Positions 54,684 through 62,958 of a DNA stretch of 64,000 bases are shown piece after piece. A program made the translations under genes and the position numbers. Source of the DNA: Alkalihalobacillus sp. LMS39. Lineage in GTDB: Bacteria > Bacillota > Bacilli > Bacillales > Bacillaceae_F. The notes under the pieces were generated by a model. That model made no database searches, had not been told where the DNA came from, and saw nothing but the letters and a program-made list of their open reading frames with translations. The stretch lies in the NCBI RefSeq assembly GCF_022812285.1, contig NZ_CP093300.1, forward strand, positions 2,976,001 through 3,040,000, read 5' to 3'. How positions within the stretch are numbered: position 1 is the stretch's first letter; every line of letters begins with the position of its first letter.

Positions 54684-55334
54684 ATGGACAATTTTAAGCA
54701 ATGGAAAGACTTTCTGTTACCATATAAATTTGCCCTTGATGAATTACAAACAAAAATAAACATCATAGCTGAAGAAGCAAAATTTATGAATGACTATAAC
54801 CCAATGGAACATATTAAAACCCGCCTAAAAACACCTCAAAGTATTATGCAAAAGCTAAAACGAAAAAATATAGAGCCTACTCTTAAAAATGCAAAAATGA
54901 AGCTTTTTGATATTGCCGGATTACGCATCGTATGTCCATTTACTACCGATATTTACATTATCCATCACCAGTTATTGAAAAGAACCGATATCAATGTTGT
55001 TGAAGTAAAAGATTATATCCGCTTCCCTAAACCAAACGGATACCAAAGTTTACATATGATTATCAAGGTTCCGATTACGCTCTCTACTGGTGTTGAACAT
55101 GTTTATGCAGAAATACAGCTACGAACGTTAGCAATGGATTTTTGGGCTAGTATTGAACATAAAATTTTTTATAAATACGGAAAAGCCATTCCGGCATACC
55201 TTGAAAAAGAATTAAAAGAAGCCGCTCATACTGCAAATTTAATGGATATAAAAATGAAACGGATTCATGAGGAAGTAAAATTAATGAAACAAGAAAACGA
55301 TGATGAAGTGTATTTATATTTACAACAACCATAA
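54684..55334 (+). CDS. RelP/SasA-type small alarmone synthetase
   Basis: About 216 residues from ATG 54684 (AAGGAG 8 nt upstream). A lone RelA/SpoT synthetase domain: NPMEHIKTRLKTPQSIMQKL, DIAGLRIVCPFTTDIYII, RFPKPNGYQSLHMII and AEIQLRTLAMDFWASIEHKIFYK. The sequence is nearer the remembered B. subtilis YwaC (SasA/RelP) than YjbM. It makes (p)ppGpp from ATP and GDP/GTP without a hydrolase domain and is expected to respond to envelope stress. An R2 copy begins at its stop codon. Confidence 0.88.
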   Translation: MDNFKQWKDFLLPYKFALDELQTKINIIAEEAKFMNDYNPMEHIKTRLKTPQSIMQKLKRKNIEPTLKNAKMKLFDIAGLRIVCPFTTDIYIIHHQLLKRTDINVVEVKDYIRFPKPNGYQSLHMIIKVPITLSTGVEHVYAEIQLRTLAMDFWASIEHKIFYKYGKAIPAYLEKELKEAAHTANLMDIKMKRIHEEVKLMKQENDDEVYLYLQQP

Positions 55335-55432
55335 GAAAAACGCGGAGCGTCTTTTCTTTCAAGCAAAGTGCGCAGCCTTCGCTGTTCTAGAATAAGCTTT
55401 CAAAACTTCACTGCTATTGCAAAATTTATCAT
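55333..55432 (+). repeat. R2 repeat, short copy 6
   Basis: Starts inside the stop codon of the alarmone synthetase gene (AAGAAAAACGCGGAGCGTC) and lacks the inner ~70 bp of long copies. Confidence 0.82.
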
Positions 55433-55435
55433 TTA

Positions 55436-55477
55436 ACAAAAAGTCCTAAAGGGATAAACACACCCTTTAGGACTTTT
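55436..55477. terminator. bidirectional terminator before swrC
   Basis: AAAGTCCTAAAGGG and CCCTTTAGGACTTT around a short loop. Confidence 0.87.
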
Positions 55478-55490
55478 CTATTATCTATTA

Positions 55491-58400
55491 TTATTTCTCA
55501 TCATTATCTTCTTTTTTTCCTTTTCCTTTATCAATAATTTTTTCTAAAAGGAAAAGCAATTCTTCTTTCGATAAGTCATCTGACTTCTGAGTTGATGGTA
55601 GAGTATCTTCATCTTTATACCCTTCATTTAATTCCATTCTTTCTTCATGTTTGATTTCTTTTGTATCCTCTTCTCTTTCTTTCTCGACTACACGCTCTTC
55701 AATCAAATAAGCAGGAATTAATTGTCCATCTGTTGTTATATATTTTTTATTTAAATTTCTCGTATTTTTATCAAAGAAACTATATACAACAGGGATGAAG
55801 AACAAGGTTAGGAATGTACTACTAATTAAACCACCGATAACTGTAATCCCTAACGGCTGCTGCATCTCGGTTCCTTCACCAAGCCCAAGCGCTAATGGTA
55901 CAAGTCCAAGAATTGTCGTAATCGCCGTCATTAAAATTGGTCGTGCACGGTCTTTTACTGCTTCAATAATCGCATCATAACTCTTCACACCACTTGCTTT
56001 CTTTTGATTGATATAATCCACGAGCACAATGGCATTATTAACAACAATACCAGCCAGTACAATGAGCCCAATGAAGGCCATAATACTTAGTGGCGTCTGA
56101 GTTGCGGTTAAACCAATCATGACTCCAATGATAACAAGCGGAATGGAGAACATAATGACAAAAGGATATTTAAACGATTCAAACTGAGCGGCCATCACTA
56201 GATAAACAAATACAATTGCGAGTAAAAAGGCAAACATTAAATCTCCCATTGTATCGTCTAATAGTTCTTGGTCCCCTGTAAATCTAATTTCTGTTGCTTC
56301 ATCAAGATTTAAGTCGTCTATTTTTTCCATGACATTCGTGGAGACGACACCTAAATTCGTCGATGATGAAAACCGAAGTGAGAATTCAACGGCTTCTCGT
56401 TGGTTTTGTCGGTTGATGGCTACCGGACCGTCCCCTTCAGTAATTTCTGTTAACTCAGCTAGTTCAATGTATTCACCAGCTTGATTACGAATTAATAGCT
56501 CACCTAACCTATCCATGCTTGCTAATACTTCATCATCATAACTCACATGAACTTCATAAATATGGTCAGTACTTTCATCAACCATTTGTGTGGCAAATGC
56601 GCCTCGTGTAACACTGTTTACGACATTGGCAATTTGAGCTGGTGCAAACCCGTTCTCTCTCGCTGCTTCTTCATCTACTGAAATTTGAATCTCTGGTACC
56701 GTTTCTTCACGGTTATTTGTCACTTCTTCAATATCATCGACATCTTCTAATTCAGTCCGTAATAATTCAACAGCTTCATCTAAACGGTTTTTATCACTAT
56801 CAGTAACAACAAAGGATAATGTATTAGGAGCTCCCCCGAACGAAGCTTGGAGGTTTACCGTTACTTCTGCATCATCACCCGCTGCGCGTTGAAGGTCACG
56901 ACGAATGGATTCTGCAAACTCCATTGTTGTTTCATTTCGTTCCGTTTGAGGAACCATTGAAATAAACAATTGAGCTTCATGTCCACTAGCTCCTCCACTA
57001 AATCCGTCACTAGACCCAATTACAGATAAATAATCTTGTATTTCTGACTTATCTTCTAATACTTCCTCCACTCTTGACACAACTTCATCTGTGATTTCAA
57101 GTGCTGTTCCATGTTCTAGCTCAACATCGACTGTAAAAAATCCTTCATCTGATGCAGGAATAAACTCTAGTCCTACTTGAGTAACACCAACAGCCCCAAC
57201 AACGAGAAGGGTGAATGTTATAATTATCACGACAAATCTTCGTTTTAATGACCAACGCACAGCTTTCTCTATTCCTTTTAAGAAAGAAGAATTTTGGCGT
57301 TTTGTTTCTTGGTCTTCTTTAGGTGCTTTTAAGATTCGGCTAGCAATCATCGGAACAACAGTTAACGCAACGACAAGAGATGCAAATAAACTAAAGGAGA
57401 CCGTTAATGCAAACTCTCTAAATAAATTTCCAATAATTCCTGTAATAAATAACACAGGTAAAAAGACGGATATCGTAGTAAACGTTGAAGCAGCAATGGC
57501 ACTTGCCACTTCTTTTGTCCCGTCTAGGGCTGCTTTTTTCGAATCCTTACCCATGGATAAGTGACGGTAAATGTTTTCAATAACAACAATCGAGTTATCG
57601 ACTAACATCCCAATCCCAAGCGCTAATCCACCAAGTGTCATAATATTTAATGTGAAGTTTGTAAAGTACATTAATACGAATGTAACAATGATTGAAAATG
57701 GAATCGCAATCCCAATAATGAATGGACTTTTAAAGTTTCTTAAAAATAAGAACAACACAAGCATTGCAAAAAGTCCACCTAGAACTAGAGCATTTGACAC
57801 ATTTCCAATCGCTTCTTTTACGAAATCACCTTGGTCAAAAAGAATGGCTACTTCAATATCTTCATATTTACTTTCATCTAATAAATCATTTAATCTTTCA
57901 TTAAAAGCAGTAGAAACCATTGCTGTATTGGCATCAGCTTGTTGCTGCATACTTAACATAACAGATGATTCATTATTTGTTCTCGTAATAGTCGTTACTG
58001 TTTCTGGTGCAATTTCAACAGTACTAATATCACGTAATTGAATTTCATCACCAGTTGCCATATCGACTGTGACGACAATATCTTTCACATCATCAACACT
58101 AGTTAAAAGCGAGATCACCCTTGTTGTTAATCGTAAATCTCCACTTTCCACTGTTCCACCAGGCATTGTTACATTATGGCCTTGAATAATGCCTACAACA
58201 TCATCTTGAGATAAGCCGTAATCTCGAAGTTGTTCCTGGTCCAATTTCACTTGAATCTCTTCGATAATATTCCCAGAAACATCAATGCTTGCTACACCCT
58301 CTACTCGGGCAAGTTCTAGTTCTAAATCATGAACGAGGTCTTGAAACTCCGTAGTATCCGCCATATCGGAACGTAACGTAAATTGAATGACTGGGAGCTG

Positions 58401-58796
58401 AGATGGGTCAAATTTTAAAAATTGAGGATTACCCGCGTCTGAAGGAAGTGGTGTTTGATTCATCCTCGTAATGATATCTGTTTCAACATCATCAATGGAA
58501 GCGGTCCATGAAAATTCTAATAACGATAAGGATACACCTTCCATCGATTGAGAAGTAATATTTTTCAATCCTGGAATCGTAGACAAATTATCTTCAAGTG
58601 GCCGTGTGACTTTATCGACAACCTCTTCTGGACTCGCACCTTGGTAACTTGTGACGACAGCTGCGATTGGAGGGTCAATATCTGGAATTAATTTAAGTGG
58701 AATGTTTAATAGTGAAACAACGCCGAGCAATAGGAATAAAATCATTCCAACAATCGTAAATATTGGTCGACGAATCGAAAAACCTGTTATTTTCAT
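55491..58796 (-). CDS. swrC: SwrC-like RND (AcrB/HAE1) efflux pump
   Basis: 1101 residues with twelve membrane segments and two large extracytoplasmic loops. Family signatures: SIRRPIFTIVGMILFLLLGVV, GGLALGIGMLVDNSIVVIEN, and PLSIMAFIGLIVLAGIVVNNAIVLVDYINQ. Gram-positive members such as SwrC export surfactin or other amphiphiles. A charged tail of about 70 residues follows the last membrane helix. It overlaps the marR gene by 4 nt (ATGA) and is probably repressed by that protein. Confidence 0.9.
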   Translation of the reverse strand: MKITGFSIRRPIFTIVGMILFLLLGVVSLLNIPLKLIPDIDPPIAAVVTSYQGASPEEVVDKVTRPLEDNLSTIPGLKNITSQSMEGVSLSLLEFSWTASIDDVETDIITRMNQTPLPSDAGNPQFLKFDPSQLPVIQFTLRSDMADTTEFQDLVHDLELELARVEGVASIDVSGNIIEEIQVKLDQEQLRDYGLSQDDVVGIIQGHNVTMPGGTVESGDLRLTTRVISLLTSVDDVKDIVVTVDMATGDEIQLRDISTVEIAPETVTTITRTNNESSVMLSMQQQADANTAMVSTAFNERLNDLLDESKYEDIEVAILFDQGDFVKEAIGNVSNALVLGGLFAMLVLFLFLRNFKSPFIIGIAIPFSIIVTFVLMYFTNFTLNIMTLGGLALGIGMLVDNSIVVIENIYRHLSMGKDSKKAALDGTKEVASAIAASTFTTISVFLPVLFITGIIGNLFREFALTVSFSLFASLVVALTVVPMIASRILKAPKEDQETKRQNSSFLKGIEKAVRWSLKRRFVVIIITFTLLVVGAVGVTQVGLEFIPASDEGFFTVDVELEHGTALEITDEVVSRVEEVLEDKSEIQDYLSVIGSSDGFSGGASGHEAQLFISMVPQTERNETTMEFAESIRRDLQRAAGDDAEVTVNLQASFGGAPNTLSFVVTDSDKNRLDEAVELLRTELEDVDDIEEVTNNREETVPEIQISVDEEAARENGFAPAQIANVVNSVTRGAFATQMVDESTDHIYEVHVSYDDEVLASMDRLGELLIRNQAGEYIELAELTEITEGDGPVAINRQNQREAVEFSLRFSSSTNLGVVSTNVMEKIDDLNLDEATEIRFTGDQELLDDTMGDLMFAFLLAIVFVYLVMAAQFESFKYPFVIMFSIPLVIIGVMIGLTATQTPLSIMAFIGLIVLAGIVVNNAIVLVDYINQKKASGVKSYDAIIEAVKDRARPILMTAITTILGLVPLALGLGEGTEMQQPLGITVIGGLISSTFLTLFFIPVVYSFFDKNTRNLNKKYITTDGQLIPAYLIEERVVEKEREEDTKEIKHEERMELNEGYKDEDTLPSTQKSDDLSKEELLFLLEKIIDKGKGKKEDNDEK

Positions 58797-59251
58797 GTAG
58801 TACCCCTTTCTTGTTCTTCAATCATCACTTCTTTTAGTTTTTTAAATGAATCTCGAAAAACGGTTAAATCTGCTTCTGTCATTTTTGATACATACTTATT
58901 AAAGATGATCGACCGTTTTTGCTCAAACTCTTGTAAAATTCTCAACCCTTCAACATCTAACTGTACAATAATGTTTCTACGACTGGATTCATCAATCGAG
59001 CGCTTCACAATTTTCTGTTGTTCGAGCTTAGATAGGATTTGACTTACTGCACTTGCAGAAATGTTTAGTTCTTTCGCTAAATCCTTGACATTGCTCGCCT
59101 TACCTTTTGCAATTAATAACAGAACATATTGTTGATTTTGGGTTAATCTATTATTGATTCCCATTTGAAACTCACGATGTATGACACGAGAAACATCTAA
59201 CATCATTTCTTCAATTTCTGTATATATTTCTACGATTTTATCATTGCCCAT
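58793..59251 (-). CDS. MarR-family regulator of the swrC-like pump
   Basis: A 152-residue protein with the winged helix TQNQQYVLLLIAKGKASNVKDLAKELNISASAVSQILSKLEQQ and SSRRNIIVQLDVEG. AAAGGGGG precedes the ATG. It is first in an operon with the RND pump. The region upstream of its promoter is full of TTAAT/ATTAA half sites that are likely operators. Confidence 0.88.
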   Translation of the reverse strand: MGNDKIVEIYTEIEEMMLDVSRVIHREFQMGINNRLTQNQQYVLLLIAKGKASNVKDLAKELNISASAVSQILSKLEQQKIVKRSIDESSRRNIIVQLDVEGLRILQEFEQKRSIIFNKYVSKMTEADLTVFRDSFKKLKEVMIEEQERGTT

Positions 59252-59332
59252 TATTTTCCCCCTTTGTTTATCCTCCTAAATAATAAAGTGAATTAATTGT
59301 TAAGTAGATTAACTATTAATTGAATTAACTAT

Positions 59333-59361
59333 AATACTACTAGGCTAATGTCCTATAGTCA
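59333..59361 (-). promoter_or_regulatory. promoter of the marR-swrC operon with AT-rich inverted repeats
   Basis: Minus strand TTGACT, 17 nt, TAGTAT. Downstream of it (59281-59332) AGTTAATTCAATTAAT-type inverted repeats could be the MarR operators. Confidence 0.65.
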
Positions 59362-59431
59362 ACATTGAAAGAGTTGATTTTTTGTAAACATTTGTAGTGC
59401 TATGTAAACTGTCACAAAATCATCAAAAATA

Positions 59432-59466
59432 AAGAAAAAAACCACATGCAATCCATGTGGTTTTTG
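59432..59466. terminator. bidirectional hairpin terminator
   Basis: AAAAACCACATG and CATGTGGTTTTT around a short loop, A-rich then T-rich. Confidence 0.8.
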
Positions 59467-59520
59467 GCAATTTGTTGCCTTAGGGCCAATTTAGTTGTCG
59501 ATATAGGAATGACCTCGGAG

Positions 59521-59706
59521 TTATCGGACATTTGTTCCGCTATTTTTATAAAAATCAACGTTTGTAAGTAGCTATCGGACAACTGTTCCGCTAAAGTCGA
59601 AAAAAGGGCTATTGACGGCACTAGTTTCGATGGTTAACGGAACAGATGTCCGTAAAAAATGAAAATAGCTCATTTTTTCTAACTTAGCGGAATACGTGTC
59701 CGTTAA
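59521..59706. repeat. R3 cluster 2 (four copies of a 20-bp palindromic motif)
   Basis: Copies near 59521 and 59571 (TCGGACA...GTTCCGCTA) and near 59633 and 59683 (AGCGGAA or ACGGAACA...TGTCCG). Same two-forward, two-reverse plan as cluster 1; the core is TCGGACA-N3-GTTCCGC. Confidence 0.78.
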
Positions 59707-59727
59707 GCGACACGACTAAACATTTGC

Positions 59728-60516
59728 TTATGTTTCATGTAATGATGCTATAATTTCTTCTCTTTTTTTCTCGCGTTCCTCTTTTTTCGTGATCGGACAT
59801 GTATAGCAATATCCAGGTTGCTGAGTCGTTTTATAGTATTTACAACACGTTGGCTTCATCCGAAGTTGTTCAGACGGTTTCCATGGATTGTCTATGTATA
59901 TCCACTTAAAATGAAGTGGATTTTTTTTCAAGAGAAAAGGTAACACGGTTTGTTTATTTGTTATATACTCAATATCTTCTTTTATCGCGCGCTTGTTTTC
60001 TTCTGAAGCCATCGATTCATATTGTTCGAAAATCCAAGTCATAATGCCATATGCCTGCTTCCACAAATGAGCCACAGGAGTATTCCCCGCTTTTGCTAGC
60101 TGTAATAACATCGGTGACATCGTTTCGGAATAAAATGCGGTAATTTCTTTTTGTCTTTCTTCTATCGTCTCAACCAATGGCCACCCCTTCCCTGTTTTCA
60201 ATGTAAAAAACAAGCTAGGAAAAGCACCCTCTCCTACTAGCTGCAAAGAAAAACTAGTAAAATCTTTTTCGATAGTATTGTTTTCCTCAAGCATTAAGAG
60301 GTGAAACCCTGCAATAAAATAGCCTAGTTGATTTGCTATAAATGTTGCGGTAGCATCATCAGATATTGTACAAGCTTCATGTCCAAAGCGAGTAAAAAAC
60401 ATCTGAAATAATTTCTCATCGAACAAAAACTGTTCTACTGTTATTGACTGTAAAACATTCGGGTGATTACTCGTCATTATTTTCGTATGGGCCAATAACA
60501 TTTCCTTCATACTCAT
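59728..60516 (-). CDS. FhuF-like iron-siderophore reductase family protein
   Basis: About 262 residues from ATG 60516 (GGAGG 7 nt upstream). The body is all-helical like FhuF/IucA-C-terminal proteins. The end has the Cys cluster of FhuF: MKPTCCKYYKTTQQPGYCYTCP (C-C-x10-C-x2-C), expected to hold a 2Fe-2S cluster. Family proteins reduce ferric siderophores inside the cell. A Fur-like site upstream supports an iron role. Confidence 0.8.
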   Translation of the reverse strand: MSMKEMLLAHTKIMTSNHPNVLQSITVEQFLFDEKLFQMFFTRFGHEACTISDDATATFIANQLGYFIAGFHLLMLEENNTIEKDFTSFSLQLVGEGAFPSLFFTLKTGKGWPLVETIEERQKEITAFYSETMSPMLLQLAKAGNTPVAHLWKQAYGIMTWIFEQYESMASEENKRAIKEDIEYITNKQTVLPFLLKKNPLHFKWIYIDNPWKPSEQLRMKPTCCKYYKTTQQPGYCYTCPITKKEEREKKREEIIASLHET

Positions 60517-60533
60517 CTTCTTTCCTCCACAAA

Positions 60534-60554
60534 TGAAACTGATTCTCAATTTCA
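60534..60554. promoter_or_regulatory. Fur-like operator upstream of the FhuF-like gene
   Basis: TGAAACTGATTCTCA on the plus strand (TGAGAATCAGTTTCA on the minus) approximates the TGATAAT-N-ATTATCA 7-1-7 Fur site, 18-38 nt before the start. Confidence 0.6.
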
Positions 60555-60576
60555 TTTTATCGAGAAAAATAGAAAA

Positions 60577-60617
60577 AAACAACCCCACCCACAAGGAAAG
60601 TGGATGAAAGTTGTTTT
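60577..60617 (-). terminator. terminator of topB
   Basis: Minus strand AAAACAAC...GTTGTTTT with inner pairing (TCCAC/GTGG-like), followed by a T-rich tract. Confidence 0.72.
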
Positions 60618-60618
60618 C

Positions 60619-62820
60619 TTAGTCCTTTTTTAAATTCAATTTCGCTAACGCCTCTGCTAATGCTGGATTAAATGGCTCTTCCTGAGTTGAATTGTTTTGT
60701 TTCTTTAAATACTGATTGACATCACGTTTCGATGCCTTTGTGTTTTTTTCACGCTGTTTGCGTTCATTAAATGTCGATAATTTTTCTTTATGGCCACAAC
60801 GGCAAACGAAAACTTGGCCTTCTCCTTCACCACGTAATTCTAATTTCTTTTTACATTGCGGACATCTTGCGTTTGTTACTTTTGCAATATTTTTTCGATA
60901 CCCACATTCACGGTCTTGGCATACGCGAACTTTTCCTTTTTTTCCATTTACCTCTAACAGTAATTTTCCACATTCTGGACATTTGCTTCCAGTTACATTA
61001 TCATGTTTGAACTTTTTATCACTTTGCTTAATTTCGGTTACAATTGATGTCGCGTAGCCTTTCATTTCTTCGATAAAGGTTTGTTTTGCTAATTTTCCTT
61101 TTGCAATAAGCTCAAGCTTTTGTTCCCATTCACCGGTTAAGGCTGCAGATTTTAAATCAGGGGGAACAAGCTCTAATAACTGTTTGCCTTTTGACGTAAT
61201 AAAAATTTCTTTACCCTTTTTTTCTAGTAAGAAGCTACTAAATAATTTCTCAATAATATCCGCGCGAGTCGCAACGGTTCCGATTCCTCCAGTTTGCCCT
61301 AACGTTTTAATAATATCTCGGTTTGAACTATCTACAAACTTCCCTGGGTTTTCCATTGCTGACAAAAGACTTGCTTCATTATAACGACTTGGTGGCTTTG
61401 TTTTTCCTTCTGTCGGAATTAGCGAGGAAACCGCTAATGTCATCCCTTTTTCTAATTGTGGTAATTGTTGTTCAGATAAATCGTCCGTTTCTTCCTCATC
61501 AAAATTACCTTCATATACTTCCTTCCAGCCTAAAGTTTTCACTTTTTTTCCTTTTGCGATAAACGATTCTCCCGCTATATTTGCTTCAATCGTTGTTTGT
61601 TCATATTCAAAGGCAGGAGATAAGACGGCTAAAAATCGCTTGATAACTAAATCATAGACTTTCCGCTCTTTCTCTTGTAACGCCTGAAGATTCGCCCGTT
61701 CTTCTGTCGGGATAATAGCGTGGTGATCCGATACTTTACTGTCATTCACAAAAGAAGATTTTGCTTGAATCTTTTTTGTTAATAACTTATTCGTTTGTCT
61801 TGCATATGGACCTACACCACAACCACGAAGGCGGTCTGGAATTGTTTCAACAATATCATTCGAAAGATACCTTGAATCTGTTCTCGGGTAAGTTAACACT
61901 TTATGTTGCTCATATAATTTTTGCATAATCGATAATGTCTCTTTTGCTGAAAATCCAAATCTTTTGTTTGCGTCACGTTGAAGCTCTGTTAAATCATATA
62001 AAGCAGGAGATTCTTTTTTCTTGGGCGTTTTTGCAATATCGGTTATGACCGCTTTTTCATTTTTCATGAGTTTAAGTTTTTTCTCTTGCGTTTCTTTATG
62101 AAACACTCTTGTACTCTTTGTTTTATCATCTTGCCATACAAGGACAACACCGTTTGAAGTTTTCGCAGTGATGCCATAGTATGGTTTTGGGGTAAACGCT
62201 ATAATTTCTTTTTCTCGTTCCGCTATCATCGCTAGTGTCGGTGTTTGTACACGCCCACAAGATAATTGTGCATTGTATTTTGTCGTTAACGCTCTCGTTG
62301 CATTTAAGCCAACAAACCAATCTGCTTCTTGTCGCGCGACAGCTGCTGCATATAGATTTTCGTATGCTTTTCCATCTTTTAATTGAGCAAATCCTTGTTT
62401 AATCGCCTTATCTGTCACAGATGAAATCCATAGCCGCTTTATTGGCTTTTTTACATTGGCTTTTTCAATGATCCATCTTGCGACAAGCTCACCTTCTCGG
62501 CCCGCATCTGTAGCGATAACAATAGATCCGACATCATGCCGTGTTAGCTGTGTTTTTACACTTTGAAACTGTTTTCCTGTCTTCTTAATGACAACGAGTT
62601 TCGATTGTCTAGGAAGCATCGGCAAATCTTCTAGCTTCCATGTTTTATATTTTTCATCATAGAGTTCTGGGTCTGCTAACGTCACTAAATGACCAAGGGC
62701 CCAAGTGACAATATACTTGTCCCCTTCTAAAAAGCCATTTCCTTTCTTATGGCATTGTAAAACTCTAGCTATATCTCGTCCAACAGATGGTTTTTCTGCG
62801 ATAACTACTGTTTTCTTCAT
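60619..62820 (-). CDS. topB: TopB, DNA topoisomerase III (type IA)
   Basis: About 733 residues from ATG 62820 (AAAGGAATG upstream). It has a TOPRIM start (VVIAEKPSVGRDIARVLQ), IATDAGREGELVARWI with the catalytic acidic residues, and the active tyrosine Tyr311 in LTYPRTDSRYLS. C-terminal zinc motifs (KCPECGKLLL...CQDREC; RCPQCKKKL...CRCG) aid single-strand binding. It relaxes negative supercoils and separates linked DNA through a covalent 5'-phosphotyrosine step. Single-gene unit. Confidence 0.94.
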   Translation of the reverse strand: MKKTVVIAEKPSVGRDIARVLQCHKKGNGFLEGDKYIVTWALGHLVTLADPELYDEKYKTWKLEDLPMLPRQSKLVVIKKTGKQFQSVKTQLTRHDVGSIVIATDAGREGELVARWIIEKANVKKPIKRLWISSVTDKAIKQGFAQLKDGKAYENLYAAAVARQEADWFVGLNATRALTTKYNAQLSCGRVQTPTLAMIAEREKEIIAFTPKPYYGITAKTSNGVVLVWQDDKTKSTRVFHKETQEKKLKLMKNEKAVITDIAKTPKKKESPALYDLTELQRDANKRFGFSAKETLSIMQKLYEQHKVLTYPRTDSRYLSNDIVETIPDRLRGCGVGPYARQTNKLLTKKIQAKSSFVNDSKVSDHHAIIPTEERANLQALQEKERKVYDLVIKRFLAVLSPAFEYEQTTIEANIAGESFIAKGKKVKTLGWKEVYEGNFDEEETDDLSEQQLPQLEKGMTLAVSSLIPTEGKTKPPSRYNEASLLSAMENPGKFVDSSNRDIIKTLGQTGGIGTVATRADIIEKLFSSFLLEKKGKEIFITSKGKQLLELVPPDLKSAALTGEWEQKLELIAKGKLAKQTFIEEMKGYATSIVTEIKQSDKKFKHDNVTGSKCPECGKLLLEVNGKKGKVRVCQDRECGYRKNIAKVTNARCPQCKKKLELRGEGEGQVFVCRCGHKEKLSTFNERKQREKNTKASKRDVNQYLKKQNNSTQEEPFNPALAEALAKLNLKKD

Positions 62821-62914
62821 ATAAACATTCCTTTCTTTCTGCTCCACTACTATACCATAGTAGTATAACTGATACGAACAAACACATGCTAGATGTTAGT
62901 CATACAAAAACGAT

Positions 62915-62957
62915 AAAAAGGTGACTTACAGCCATACTGTAAAATCACCCTTGTTTT
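62915..62957 (-). terminator. terminator of the third chemoreceptor gene
   Basis: Minus strand AAGGGTGA...TCACCTTTTT with inner TTACAG/CTGTAA pairing and a T run. Confidence 0.82.
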
Positions 62958-62958
62958 A

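Noticed and set aside
57211-58041. Plus-strand frames within the RND pump gene
   Set aside because: They are complements of conserved membrane-domain codons with no ribosome-binding site.
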